A stretch of 54,727 bases of DNA from an uncultured Prevotellaceae bacterium. GTDB lineage: Bacteria; Bacteroidota; Bacteroidia; Bacteroidales; Bacteroidaceae. A program made the position numbers and the translations under genes. The DNA is taken from NCBI GenBank assembly GCA_947174565.1, contig CAMWJL010000004.1, positions 1 to 54,727 on the forward strand. Reading direction: 5' to 3'. This document shows, piece after piece, positions 35,512 through 44,070 of the stretch (its first letter is position 1; the number at the start of each line of letters is the position of its first letter). The notes beneath the pieces were generated by a model. The model ran no database searches and had not been told where the DNA came from. It saw only the letters and a list, made by a program, of their open reading frames with translations.

Positions 35512-36548
35512 AGTATCGCCAACGAAACATATTAAGAAAAATGCTTCTGTTTTTCGCAGGGGTACTGCTGCTTTTGGCAGCGTGTGTACAGGAAGATTGC
35601 TACGACAATACCCGTCGGGGCAATTACGAGGCACTATGGAAAATCATGAATGAACACTATTGCTTTTTCTCCTACAAACAACAGGAGATAGGCGTTGACT
35701 GGGACGACGTGCATGCACGTTATGCCACTCAAGTGAACGAGCGGATGACCAATGCCCAGCTCTTCGAGGTGCTGTGCAAGATGCTTGCAGAACTGAAAGA
35801 TGGTCATGTCAATCTCGCTGCACCTTTCGACTTTGGACGTAACTGGAGCTTCCACGAAGACTATCCTGCGCAGTACAATGACAGCATAGCCAAGCTCTAC
35901 TTGGGATATGACTACGCCATCACCGCAGGACTTAAATATGTCATTCTCGACGACAACATTGGCTATGTGCGTTGCGAAACCTTCGAGGATGCCATCGGTG
36001 ACGGCAATGTAAGTGTGATGCTTCAAAGCCTTGCTTCGTGTAACGGACTCATCATTGATGTGCGCAGTAATGGTGGCGGTCAGCTCACTGCTGCACAGAC
36101 ACTTGCCTCACACTTTACGAACGAGAAGATACTGGTGGGTTTCGTTTCTCACAAGACAGGCAAAGGTCGCAACGACTTCTCCTCGCCCCACAAGCTGTAT
36201 CTTGATCCAGCATCGGGCGGTGTGCGTTGGCAGAAACCCGTTGTGGTGCTCACCAACCGAGCCGTGTATTCTGCGGCCAACGACTTCGTTAAGTGCATGA
36301 AGTATTGTCCCAACGTCACCATTATGGGCGACCGTACGGGAGGTGGTTCAGGTATGCCATTCAACAGCGAACTACCCAATGGTTGGGTGGTGCGTTACAG
36401 TTCCGTGGTCTATTACGACCGCGACATGCAGCACGCCGAGTTTGGCATCGCTCCCGATGTCTCCATCGTCATGTCAGGTGCCGACATTGCCTTGAAGAAG
36501 GACACCTATATAGAAAAAGCACGGGAATATTTGTCCACGTCCCAATAA
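35508..36548 (+). CDS. S41-family peptidase, lipoprotein
   Basis: A 346-residue C-terminal-processing-type serine peptidase anchored as a lipoprotein (lipobox LLAAC, Cys26). The S41 core is present: DVRSNGGG at 184-191, the likely nucleophile Ser255 in TNRAVYSAANDFV, GDRTGGGSGMP at 274-284 and HAEFGIAPD at 309-317. An N-terminal helical region precedes the core. No clear PDZ domain is seen, so substrate recognition differs from CtpA. It may process exported proteins or peptides. The promoter of the following tRNA-Leu begins inside the end of this gene. Confidence 0.88.
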   Translation: MKYRQRNILRKMLLFFAGVLLLLAACVQEDCYDNTRRGNYEALWKIMNEHYCFFSYKQQEIGVDWDDVHARYATQVNERMTNAQLFEVLCKMLAELKDGHVNLAAPFDFGRNWSFHEDYPAQYNDSIAKLYLGYDYAITAGLKYVILDDNIGYVRCETFEDAIGDGNVSVMLQSLASCNGLIIDVRSNGGGQLTAAQTLASHFTNEKILVGFVSHKTGKGRNDFSSPHKLYLDPASGGVRWQKPVVVLTNRAVYSAANDFVKCMKYCPNVTIMGDRTGGGSGMPFNSELPNGWVVRYSSVVYYDRDMQHAEFGIAPDVSIVMSGADIALKKDTYIEKAREYLSTSQ

Positions 36549-36561
36549 TGTCTTACCTTTG
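36530..36561 (+). promoter_or_regulatory. Promoter of tRNA-Leu
   Basis: TTTG at 36530-36533, exactly 20 bp, then TACCTTTG at 36554-36561. The -33 element is inside the S41 peptidase coding sequence. The start point would be about 40 nt before the mature tRNA. Confidence 0.82.
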
Positions 36562-36607
36562 TACCCGAGTTAGGCAACTATCCCACAGCCAGTTGTCAAC
36601 TCACCAT

Positions 36608-36692
36608 GCGCTTGTGGCGGAATTGGTAGACGCGCCAGACTTAGGATCTGGTATCTTCCGATGTGCAGGTTCGAGTCCTGTCAGGCGCACCA
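36608..36692 (+). tRNA. tRNA-Leu (TAG anticodon)
   Basis: An 85-nt class II tRNA with encoded CCA. The acceptor GCGCTTG pairs with CAGGCGC, the anticodon stem is CCAGA/TCTGG with loop CTTAGGA (anticodon TAG), a long variable arm is present, and the T arm contains GGTTCGAGTCC. It reads CUN leucine codons. A T-rich terminator follows directly. Confidence 0.96.
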
Positions 36693-36696
36693 AATG

Positions 36697-36741
36697 CGGG
36701 CGAATTGCCTTTCCTTGGGCAATTCGCCCGTTTCTTTTTTT
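36697..36741 (+). terminator. Rho-independent terminator of tRNA-Leu
   Basis: A perfect 13-bp stem CGGGCGAATTGCC / GGCAATTCGCCCG (36697-36709, 36718-36730) is followed by TTTCTTTTTTT. Confidence 0.93.
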
Positions 36742-36759
36742 CTCAAAACAAGAAAGCCT

Positions 36760-37257
36760 ATGAGATTCTTAGATTTGGTAAAAGCTCGGTATAGTTGCAG
36801 AAGCTACCAAGACCGGCATGTAGAACAGGAGAAACTAAACTACATTATGGAGTGTGTACGCATGGCTCCTTCGGCGGTGAACAGGCAGCCATGGCGATTT
36901 AGAATCGTTGCCAGTGCGGACGCTGTCGGGAAGTTACGGCAGTGTTATCCCCGTGATTGGTTCAATACAGCACCGCTTTACGTCGTTGTCTCCATCATGC
37001 ACGACGAGGCATGGGTGCGAGCCGACGGCAAACCTCATGGCGACATCGACATTGCCATAGCCGTCGAACACTTGTGTTTGGCTGCTACGGAACAAGGGCT
37101 TGCAACCTGCTGGGTTTGCAATTTCGATGCAGCTCTGTGTCGCACGCTCTTCTCCCTTCCCGACAATGAAGAACCAGCCGTGCTGATACCACTCGGGTAT
37201 GCCGCAGATGAACCTATAGAGAAGAAACGTAAGGAACTGACAGACATCCTTTTGTAA
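36760..37257 (+). CDS. Nitroreductase-family protein
   Basis: A 165-residue flavin-dependent nitroreductase-fold protein. It begins with the FMN-binding pattern ARYSCRSYQDRHV, followed by APSAVNRQPWRF at 37-48, DIAIAVEHLCLAATEQGLATCW and a closing LGYAAD near the end. It probably uses FMN and NAD(P)H to reduce a nitro compound, quinone or similar; the substrate is unknown. I chose the ATG at 36760; the frame stays open back into the tRNA-Leu gene, which is chance. Its own promoter was not found, and it lies just after the tRNA terminator. Confidence 0.88.
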   Translation: MRFLDLVKARYSCRSYQDRHVEQEKLNYIMECVRMAPSAVNRQPWRFRIVASADAVGKLRQCYPRDWFNTAPLYVVVSIMHDEAWVRADGKPHGDIDIAIAVEHLCLAATEQGLATCWVCNFDAALCRTLFSLPDNEEPAVLIPLGYAADEPIEKKRKELTDILL

Positions 37258-37260
37258 TAC

Positions 37261-37298
37261 AATAGGGGTTGTGCCGATGATGGCGCAACCCCTATTTT
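37261..37298. terminator. Terminator between nitroreductase and murF
   Basis: AATAGGGGTTGTGCC (37261-37275) pairs with GGCGCAACCCCTATT (37282-37296) with one G-U, and A/T-rich sequence on both flanks. It serves the convergent pair. Confidence 0.8.
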
Positions 37299-37320
37299 GT
37301 TGAAGACAAAATCATAATCC

Positions 37321-38628
37321 TCACAACACGTCAATCGTTTGTACCAGCCTGTTGCTGTTCGAGCCTTTGATAAGGATGAGAAACCCCTGTGGCTTCTTCT
37401 GCTGAATGGAAGCCTTCACCTCCTCCACATTAGCAAAGAGACGATAACAGTCAGAGTGTTGGGTCTTGGCAAAGTTCTCGCCCACCAGCCACACCTGCTC
37501 AAAGCCGCACTCGCCTACCAAATCTACTATCTTCTGATGCTCCTCCTCACTCACAGCACCCAGTTCGCCCATCTGTCCCAAAATGCACATCTTGTGCTCT
37601 GCCCTGATGAGACGGAAGTTATCCAGTGCCGCCTTCATGCTTGTAGGGTTCGCGTTGTAAGCATCCACCACCAGTTGATTCTCTTTCGTCACTATCAGTT
37701 GACTGCGGTTGTTCGATGGAATGTACTCCTCCAACGCCTCGCTGATGTCCTTGGGCGCAACACCGAAGAACGAGCCGATGCACGAGGCTGCCAGCGCATT
37801 GTCGAGGTTGTACGAGCCGATGAGTTGGGTTTGGACAAGTCTTTGCCCCTCCGAGGATGGAGTTTCCCACTCAAACTTCAAGAACGGGTTGCACTCCACC
37901 AGCTTTCCCTTCACCATTAGGTCGTCCGCATCCTTCTGTCCATACTTCACTAACTTCAGTCCTTGGCTGATGCCCTGCAAGTGAGGGTTGTCGTTGTTGA
38001 TGAACACGGTACCTTGGGTTTGGCGCAGGAAATCGTAGAGTTCGCCCTTTGTGCGGATGACACCCTCGAACGAGCCGAATCCCAGTAGATGCGCCTTGCC
38101 TACATTGGTGATGATGCCATAGTCGGGCCGCACGATGTCCACCAGTGTCTTGATTTCCCCAGGGTGGTTCGCCCCCATCTCAATGACCGCTATCTCGTGT
38201 TCGGCTGTTAGTTGCAGCAGGGTCTTCGGCACTCCAATGTGGTTGTTGAAGTTGCCCTGTGTATAGAGCACCTTGTATTTCTTTTTCAACACAGTGGCAA
38301 TCAGTTCTTTCGTTGTTGTCTTGCCATTCGTGCCAGTGATGCCGACGATGGTCGTACCCAGCGTCTCTCGATGGTGGCGTGCCAGTTGCTGCAAGGTCGT
38401 CAGCACGTCCTCCACCAAGATCAATCGCTCATTGCCCTCCTCAGCATACTCCTGCCCGTCGATGATAGCCAGTGCCGCGCCCTGTGCCAATGCCGCCTTT
38501 GCGTAGGCGTTGCCATCGAATGTCTCCCCTTTCAAGGCAAAGAACATCGACCCCTTGGGCACATCGCGGCTGTCAGTCGTGATGACAAGATGCTGCACGA
38601 ACAGCTCGTATAAGTCTTTAATTTTCAT
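37321..38628 (-). CDS. murF: UDP-N-acetylmuramoyl-tripeptide--D-alanyl-D-alanine ligase MurF
   Basis: A 435-residue Mur ligase that adds D-Ala-D-Ala to the UDP-MurNAc tripeptide in peptidoglycan synthesis. Residues 1-90 form the MurF N-terminal domain (TDSRDVPKGSMFFALKG at 18-34). The ATP-binding P-loop is GITGTNGKTTTK at 96-107, then VIEMGANHPGEIK and a C-terminal domain with DAYNANPTSMKAAL. It is the last gene of the folP-cdaA-murF operon, one base after cdaA. Confidence 0.96.
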   Translation of the reverse strand: MKIKDLYELFVQHLVITTDSRDVPKGSMFFALKGETFDGNAYAKAALAQGAALAIIDGQEYAEEGNERLILVEDVLTTLQQLARHHRETLGTTIVGITGTNGKTTTKELIATVLKKKYKVLYTQGNFNNHIGVPKTLLQLTAEHEIAVIEMGANHPGEIKTLVDIVRPDYGIITNVGKAHLLGFGSFEGVIRTKGELYDFLRQTQGTVFINNDNPHLQGISQGLKLVKYGQKDADDLMVKGKLVECNPFLKFEWETPSSEGQRLVQTQLIGSYNLDNALAASCIGSFFGVAPKDISEALEEYIPSNNRSQLIVTKENQLVVDAYNANPTSMKAALDNFRLIRAEHKMCILGQMGELGAVSEEEHQKIVDLVGECGFEQVWLVGENFAKTQHSDCYRLFANVEEVKASIQQKKPQGFLILIKGSNSNRLVQTIDVL

Positions 38629-38629
38629 C

Positions 38630-39406
38630 TTATTTCAGTGCATTGATTAAGTAGCTTTCCAACTCGTTGCTTTCCAGTCGTAGGTGGAACTCGCCACCCT
38701 GTGCCACACTGATGGCACCCGTCTCCTCGCTCACGATGATGGCGACGGCATCGCTCTGCGACGTGATGCCCAATGCCGCCCGATGCCTCAGCCCCAGCTC
38801 CTTTGGAATGTCCAGATTGTGGCTTACAGGCAGGATGCAGCCAGCTGCCGTGATGCGGTTGTGGCTGATAATCATCGCCCCGTCGTGCAACGGCGAGTTC
38901 TTGAAGAAGATATTCTTAATCAGTTCCGTGTTGATGTTTGCATCAATCACTTCGCCCGACTTGATGATGTCGCCCAACGACATCTTGCGCTCCATGATGA
39001 TGAGTGCCCCCACATAGTTCTTGCTCATGTTGTCGCATGCCAGCACGATGCGCATGAGTTGCTGATCGACGTGCTCCTTGTCTTTGTCCTCCTTGCGTTT
39101 GGCGAAAAACCGCGTGATGAAGTACAACTGTCGATGCGAACCCAGTGTGAGGAAGAACCGTCGGATTTCTTCCTGAAACAAGATAATCAGCGCAATGCCG
39201 CCCACGCTCACTAATTTGTCGAAAATGTTGCCTAACAGCTTCATTTCCAGAATCTGCGACACCACAATCCATGTCACGATGAACACCAGCACGCCATAGA
39301 AGATGTTCAGCGACCCTGATGTCTTCATCAGTCGCCACGCCTCATACAGCAGCGCAGCCACTAACAGAATGTCGATAATGTCTTTTATGCCAAATAATTC
39401 CACCAA
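38630..39406 (-). CDS. cdaA: Diadenylate cyclase CdaA
   Basis: A 258-residue membrane-bound diadenylate cyclase that makes cyclic di-AMP from two ATP. Three N-terminal helices (about residues 8-25, 34-52, 63-78) precede a DAC domain with the catalytic DGA at 175-177 (SPLHDGAMII) and RHR at 207-209 (GLRHRAALG). Cyclic di-AMP controls osmotic and cell-wall balance in other bacteria, which fits its place directly upstream of murF. FolP and CdaA genes are often adjacent in Bacteroidetes. No GlmM or CdaR gene is nearby. Confidence 0.96.
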   Translation of the reverse strand: MVELFGIKDIIDILLVAALLYEAWRLMKTSGSLNIFYGVLVFIVTWIVVSQILEMKLLGNIFDKLVSVGGIALIILFQEEIRRFFLTLGSHRQLYFITRFFAKRKEDKDKEHVDQQLMRIVLACDNMSKNYVGALIIMERKMSLGDIIKSGEVIDANINTELIKNIFFKNSPLHDGAMIISHNRITAAGCILPVSHNLDIPKELGLRHRAALGITSQSDAVAIIVSEETGAISVAQGGEFHLRLESNELESYLINALK

Positions 39407-39423
39407 GAGAGAAGAATTAACAG

Positions 39424-40272
39424 TTATGAATGAACAATTTTACTCATGAGCCGCACCGTTTCCACCGCTTCCCTCACGTCGTGTACCCTCAGGATGCGTG
39501 CCCCCTTTTGCAGGGCTATGGTATTCAGCACAGTGGTACCGTTCAGTGCCTCCTCTGGCGAAGCCCCCAAGAACCGATAAATCATGCTTTTTCTCGACAC
39601 GCCCACCAGCAGTGGCAATTCGAACACCTGCAACATGTCCTGATGTCGCAGCAGCTCATAGTTGTGGTCAATCGTCTTCGCAAATCCATATCCAGGGTCA
39701 AGCACGATGTCCTTCTGTCCCAAATCTCTCAGCCGCTGAATCCGCTCCGCAAAATACAGCATCACCTCCTTCAGCAGGTCGTCGTAATGTGGGGCTTCCT
39801 GCATCGTCTGTGGCGTGCCCTTCATGTGCATCAGGATGTATGGTACACCCATTTTCGCCACTGTCTCAAACATCGCCTTGTCCAGTTCGCCACCCGAAAT
39901 GTCGTTCACGATGTCCGCTCCCAACTCTTCCACCGCCATCTTCGCCACATCGGCCCTGAACGTATCTACGCTCACGGATATCTCGGGAGCCACTTCCCGC
40001 ACAATCTTCATGCCACGCCTCAATCTCGCCATCTCCTCCTCTGCGCTTACATTCTCCGCTCCTGGACGTGAGGAGTAAGCACCCACATCAATCATCGAGC
40101 CGCCCTCATCTACAATCTGACTCACACGCTTGCGCACCGCCTCCTCTGTTTTCATGCGGCTCTCGGCATAGAACGAGTCGGGGGTCACGTTCAGAATGCC
40201 CATCACCTGCGGCTCGGAGAGGTCAAACAGCCTCCCCCTCACATTCAGCGAATAGTGTTCAAGTCCTTTCAT
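39424..40272 (-). CDS. folP: Dihydropteroate synthase FolP
   Basis: A 282-residue TIM-barrel enzyme that joins p-aminobenzoate to the pterin diphosphate in folate synthesis and is the sulfonamide target. Signatures are MGILNVTPDSF at 24-34, IDVGAYSSRPGAE from 61, and later DIVNDISGG, DPGYGFAKT and GVSRKSM. The start lies 5 nt beyond its TACCTTTG box, so the mRNA is predicted to be leaderless. It heads the folP-cdaA-murF operon, 17 nt before cdaA. Confidence 0.96.
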   Translation of the reverse strand: MKGLEHYSLNVRGRLFDLSEPQVMGILNVTPDSFYAESRMKTEEAVRKRVSQIVDEGGSMIDVGAYSSRPGAENVSAEEEMARLRRGMKIVREVAPEISVSVDTFRADVAKMAVEELGADIVNDISGGELDKAMFETVAKMGVPYILMHMKGTPQTMQEAPHYDDLLKEVMLYFAERIQRLRDLGQKDIVLDPGYGFAKTIDHNYELLRHQDMLQVFELPLLVGVSRKSMIYRFLGASPEEALNGTTVLNTIALQKGARILRVHDVREAVETVRLMSKIVHS

Positions 40273-40277
40273 GGGGA

Positions 40278-40308
40278 CAAAGGTAGTGCAAATCGGGCGA
40301 AGTACAAA
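40278..40308 (-). promoter_or_regulatory. Promoter of folP-cdaA-murF, leaderless
   Basis: On the minus strand TTTG (40308-40305), 19 bp, then TACCTTTG (40285-40278). The folP ATG at 40272 comes 5 nt after the box, about where transcription should start. Confidence 0.8.
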
Positions 40309-40320
40309 ATAAAACTTACG

Positions 40321-40986
40321 TTAATCAGATATTACTCTCTCCAAGTTTTTCCTTTTTTGTAACACGAAAGTTCTTTCTTTCCCGGAATCAATAGTAAGAT
40401 TACGTAGAGTTATCGTATCTCCCATCTGAAAACTACGAGGTTTTGTTTTTGTTACCTTTTGGCTGAATAATATGCTGAACCGAATTTCCTTGTCGAAACC
40501 TCCACTGATGTAGTCCCATGTTTGATAGCGTGACAGGGCTTCCTGCCAAGAACGAATATGCCTATCTACAGGTGCCTTAACAAAATTGTTCACATTTTCG
40601 CCATGTTCTGTCTTAATGAGACTCAACTTAAACGAAATGGAGTCTTTTTCATGTCGAATTTCTGTCATTGGCAAAATGAAATAGCCGCACTCATAACCTT
40701 CTCGACCCGTATCGAACTCGTCAGTTGTACCCCAAAAGAATCCTTTCTCCAATATACCATCCCCTATGTACAGTTCCATATAGCAGTCTTCGGGAATCAA
40801 GTCGGGATATTCGCCATTTATGGCGTTGTGCCAATAATACAACAGTGTATCTCTTTTATGAACTTCTTGATCGACAGTGAATTGTTGACCCGATAAAGGA
40901 AAAACACTCAATACAGCCAATGTGACCACAAATAGTTTACGGTTGCAGAATCTCAATATGTATGCATCCATTGTGGCTTTTATCAT
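40321..40986 (-). CDS. Exported protein of unknown function
   Basis: A 221-residue protein I do not recognise. A hydrophobic N-terminus (KLFVVTLAVLSVFPLSGQ) acts as a signal peptide, with cleavage expected near SGQQ. The mature part is mixed alpha/beta with many aromatic and charged residues and a CGYFILPMTEIRHEKDSISF segment; no domain or metal motif is evident. An alternative ATG at 40971 would give a shorter signal. It is one of four A+T-rich leftward genes for exported proteins (40321-43600). Confidence 0.6.
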   Translation of the reverse strand: MIKATMDAYILRFCNRKLFVVTLAVLSVFPLSGQQFTVDQEVHKRDTLLYYWHNAINGEYPDLIPEDCYMELYIGDGILEKGFFWGTTDEFDTGREGYECGYFILPMTEIRHEKDSISFKLSLIKTEHGENVNNFVKAPVDRHIRSWQEALSRYQTWDYISGGFDKEIRFSILFSQKVTKTKPRSFQMGDTITLRNLTIDSGKERTFVLQKRKNLERVISD

Positions 40987-41004
40987 AATAATTATCCATT
41001 GATA

Positions 41005-41553
41005 CTATTCAATAGTGTCATTGGAAAGCTCCGCAAACGACAATTCTTCTTTGTTAAAGATGAATTCTCTCCATATCTGTTCTATCGCCAACGAATCCTT
41101 TGGGGAACTGATGGTGGATTGTATATCATCCAAAGCTTGGGTATAAGCCTCCATTCCATACAGGATCTGCACAATCAAAGCCCTGTTAATCATGTCGCTG
41201 AAATCGGATTTAGCGGCAATAATCGAGTCGTAAATGCCAATGGACTTGGTGTATGCGGCGCGTGCCCGAAGACTGTCGCCTAACATATCGTATGCCCATC
41301 CCTCGGTAAAATACAACTGTGGGTCATCGGGATACTCTCTATGTAAAGAATCCACATATCGGAGTGCTTGCTCAAGGTCTCTATTGTTGAGCATTGCTCC
41401 TAAACGTAATCCTGCTTGGTCTCGTTCCTTCCGAAACTCTATTTGCTGCTCTGTGAGTATTTCCTTTTTGTCGCTTTGCCTACAGGACTGCATTGCAGGA
41501 ATCAAAGAACATAGTAATATAAAGGTCGTTTTATATAATATATTTGATTTCAT
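41005..41553 (-). CDS. TPR-like lipoprotein of unknown function
   Basis: A 182-residue lipoprotein (signal ending AMQSC, Cys24). The mature part is helical, with one or two tetratricopeptide-like repeats: NNRDLEQALRYVDSLHREYP and PQLYFTEGWAYDMLGDSLRA, each with the small/large pattern of TPR helices. Such proteins usually mediate protein contacts. It ends 18 nt before the start of the next leftward gene at 40986, so the two are probably cotranscribed. Confidence 0.65.
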   Translation of the reverse strand: MKSNILYKTTFILLCSLIPAMQSCRQSDKKEILTEQQIEFRKERDQAGLRLGAMLNNRDLEQALRYVDSLHREYPDDPQLYFTEGWAYDMLGDSLRARAAYTKSIGIYDSIIAAKSDFSDMINRALIVQILYGMEAYTQALDDIQSTISSPKDSLAIEQIWREFIFNKEELSFAELSNDTIE

Positions 41554-41618
41554 TGGAGTATTTTTTTCATATTCATGAACCTGCTAATAGTTCCTATTAT
41601 ATAACGAACCATGTTGTA

Positions 41619-42680
41619 TTACTTTGAATTGGCATTAGGTGGCATTGGAGTTTCTGTATAGACTGTTTGTACAACTTTTGTTATCAATGCGTGAATCATT
41701 GTCTCTGTCACAGTAGAGTCATCATCCCAATGATAGATGTTCCTTGCGCGTTTGAAAGTTCCGTTTTTATGGAATTCCAATACCAAATAATCTGTATATG
41801 GAATAAATCCCACTTTAGGAGTCATGCAATCCTTGATGAGGAAGAAATAAATAAACTTTTCATTTTCAATGTACCGACACGGTAACCACAGGATGTCTCG
41901 AGGCCAACAATTATGGTCGAGCGTGTCTGGAATCAGAGACAGACAAGACTCGAATGGCAGTTCAGCGTGGTCTTTTGAGCGAGTAAATAACGTGTGGTCC
42001 ACATAAGGTCTATCCCATTTCTGGAAATAAGTCTGAAACTGCTCAAAGGAAAGCTGCTCTACTGAGGACAAGACATCAACAACCTCTTTGTGGGGAGCGT
42101 CAATACTCCGTTCTACGATTATTCCGTCTGATTTGAGAATATACTCATGCGTATAGACTGTATATATAAGATTCTTATATTGGCGCAACCTACTACAATC
42201 TTCTAAAACTCTCTGTTCCACAACAAGTCCCAATCCGTTTTCCAGTGCAGTCATGTGGATTGTGTATGCCGTACCGGAATGTCCAACTTTTTTATAATCA
42301 AGCATCTCGCCGTTGTAAGAATAGGTGATGAGCATATAGTCCGTCCCGTCATTTTCCGTGAACCATTGGCTGTTCCCGTCCTGATAGCTTGAACAATACC
42401 GTTGTAAGGTGACGGCGATAAAGTTCTTGTATTTAATATAGCTTCCCTTTTGCCAACTCACATTTTCCGGCTCGCAACAACACTCTTCGTTTGTCCGAGG
42501 CAAAAACTTGGAGTACTGTTCCGCATGGTCAATAAAGTCGTAAGCCTTACCAAAAGACACACTGTCAATACATTCGCTTCTCTCAAATTCCGAGAGGAAT
42601 GTCCGAAAAGAAACTTGCTGGGCACATACGTGTGTCAGCGGTTGTATAAGGAATAGTATTGTTATCTTTTTGACTAACAT
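41619..42680 (-). CDS. Exported protein of unknown function
   Basis: A 353-residue protein with a signal peptide (LVKKITILFLIQPLTHVCAQ). The mature part begins with a cysteine cluster (RTNEECCCEPENV at about 62-74) and continues as a mostly beta-type chain (KYKNFIAVTLQRYC, GTDYMLITYSYNGEML, KFIYFFLIKDC). No known domain was recognised. The 86-bp gap upstream has no good promoter box. Base composition is A+T-rich, like its three neighbours. Confidence 0.6.
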   Translation of the reverse strand: MLVKKITILFLIQPLTHVCAQQVSFRTFLSEFERSECIDSVSFGKAYDFIDHAEQYSKFLPRTNEECCCEPENVSWQKGSYIKYKNFIAVTLQRYCSSYQDGNSQWFTENDGTDYMLITYSYNGEMLDYKKVGHSGTAYTIHMTALENGLGLVVEQRVLEDCSRLRQYKNLIYTVYTHEYILKSDGIIVERSIDAPHKEVVDVLSSVEQLSFEQFQTYFQKWDRPYVDHTLFTRSKDHAELPFESCLSLIPDTLDHNCWPRDILWLPCRYIENEKFIYFFLIKDCMTPKVGFIPYTDYLVLEFHKNGTFKRARNIYHWDDDSTVTETMIHALITKVVQTVYTETPMPPNANSK

Positions 42681-42766
42681 GCCAATTTAATTATTTTATA
42701 GGCCATGATAACGTGTTTTTTTGAAATAGTCAATAAGCAAAACCATCTTTTTATAGCTATACATAT

Positions 42767-43600
42767 TCACTCCAAGTTAGATATGCGGTATTTCCCGTTC
42801 TGTTCCGACACCATCACTTTTACATGTATGCACCATCCATTGTATCCTGTATTGTAACTCACCTCAAAACTGTTATTCTCTAAAGGATTTACTCTTAGTG
42901 AGCTGTACCAAAAAGCATCAAAGTCAGCACACCCTATCAGAGGGTCCATAGGACTGGCATCATCCATATACTCCTGTGACAGAGTAATGTATTTTCTTAG
43001 CATGGTAGCCGTGCAGTAGGTTTGACGCAACAGGTCGAGGTCCTGTTCTAATGTGGGCGACATTTTCACGTAAGTGTAGGCATAAGTCTTGAAGAATGTC
43101 TCCACAAAGGTTTCCGCATCCTTATCGTCTTTAACAGCCTGTTCTGCTATGTCGAACAGGCTGTCGCCATAGCCGCCTCCTCCCCAGTAGGGAGTAATGT
43201 AACAGATGCGCATTTCCCCTTTTGAGTCTGTTTTTATCCTTAATGGAATCTTTGTGCCCACAGTATCGTTCTCACCCCATCGGTACGAGACTTCATACCA
43301 TGAGCCTTCCAAATGTCTGCACGCCAAACTCTGTCTGCCATATTCTGACGCATCTTGTGCGCGTAGCAGTGGGTCAGAGCCTGTAGCTTGTATTAGACGT
43401 TCTTTCTTTTCCTGCATCTCAGGTGTCAGGAAGTCTTGTAGCAACTTGATTTCTTTTTTCTGGTTAAAAGTCTCGATGGCTTCCATATAGCAGGCATAGA
43501 ACTCTTTTATCTGTTCTGCCTGTGCCATTGTCTGCGCTAACAGTTCTCTTGAAGACAAAAGCAAGAGCAGTAGTGGCATGATGATTTTTAATGCGTCCAT
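42767..43600 (-). CDS. Exported DUF3828-like protein
   Basis: A 277-residue exported protein (signal PLLLLLLSSRELLAQ). The mature part seems to hold two related halves: EQIKEFYACYMEAIETF ... LLQDFLTPEMQEKKERL near the N-terminus and ETFVETFFKTYAYTYVKM ... LLRQTYCTATMLRKYITL after residue 160. Each is followed by an aromatic beta part (WYEVSYRWGENDTV; SFEVSYNTGYNGWCIHV). This is the pattern of DUF3828-type periplasmic proteins, function unknown. It is the first gene of the A+T-rich group, with a TAACTTTG box at 43709-43702. Confidence 0.65.
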   Translation of the reverse strand: MDALKIIMPLLLLLLSSRELLAQTMAQAEQIKEFYACYMEAIETFNQKKEIKLLQDFLTPEMQEKKERLIQATGSDPLLRAQDASEYGRQSLACRHLEGSWYEVSYRWGENDTVGTKIPLRIKTDSKGEMRICYITPYWGGGGYGDSLFDIAEQAVKDDKDAETFVETFFKTYAYTYVKMSPTLEQDLDLLRQTYCTATMLRKYITLSQEYMDDASPMDPLIGCADFDAFWYSSLRVNPLENNSFEVSYNTGYNGWCIHVKVMVSEQNGKYRISNLE

Positions 43601-43872
43601 GTATTATCTCCTAAATAACGTGAGTTTGACGAAAATCGTTGTACCTTTATAGTGCTCAATTACAATGTAGTACCAACAATAATCGCTATGTTTACCGATG
43701 ACAAAGTTACAGAAAGATTTTGTATTGCGGATGACTTTTGCGAGTTTTTTTGATGCAGATGGCAAAATGTATCGTAAGAAGCGGTTTCAGGCGGAAATAT
43801 CACTGTGATTCCGTCATGCCCAAGACCGAATAATGGTCATCATCATAGATTGTTTTATAGGTGCTGTCAGTG

Positions 43873-43953
43873 CCTCAAAATCGGAGTCGGGGACATCGGT
43901 CGGTCGATGTCCCCGACTCCGACTGACCGATGTCCCCGACTCCGATTTTGAGG
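43873..43953. repeat. Array B3: 81-bp perfect inverted-repeat element
   Basis: The outer 29 bp (43873-43901) are the exact reverse complement of 43925-43953, around a 23-bp centre. Units start at 43881, 43904 and 43927, exactly 23 bp apart; the first is inverted relative to the second and third. It begins CCTCAAAATCGG and ends CCGATTTTGAGG, the same ends as array B2, and has the same total length. Confidence 0.9.
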
Positions 43954-44070
43954 TCGTTTTTGAGGGGTATTTGCCGAAGGCGATGACTCTGTGTCGGAAG
44001 GAACTTTGTTGGCTCGTGGAGAGGTATGCGAGGGAGGTGGGCAAGGGGAGGGCGGAATGACGGATAAAGA

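Noticed and set aside
36661-36759. N-terminal extension of the nitroreductase into tRNA-Leu
   Set aside because: The extra 33 codons translate the tRNA and its terminator; the conserved protein begins at 36760.
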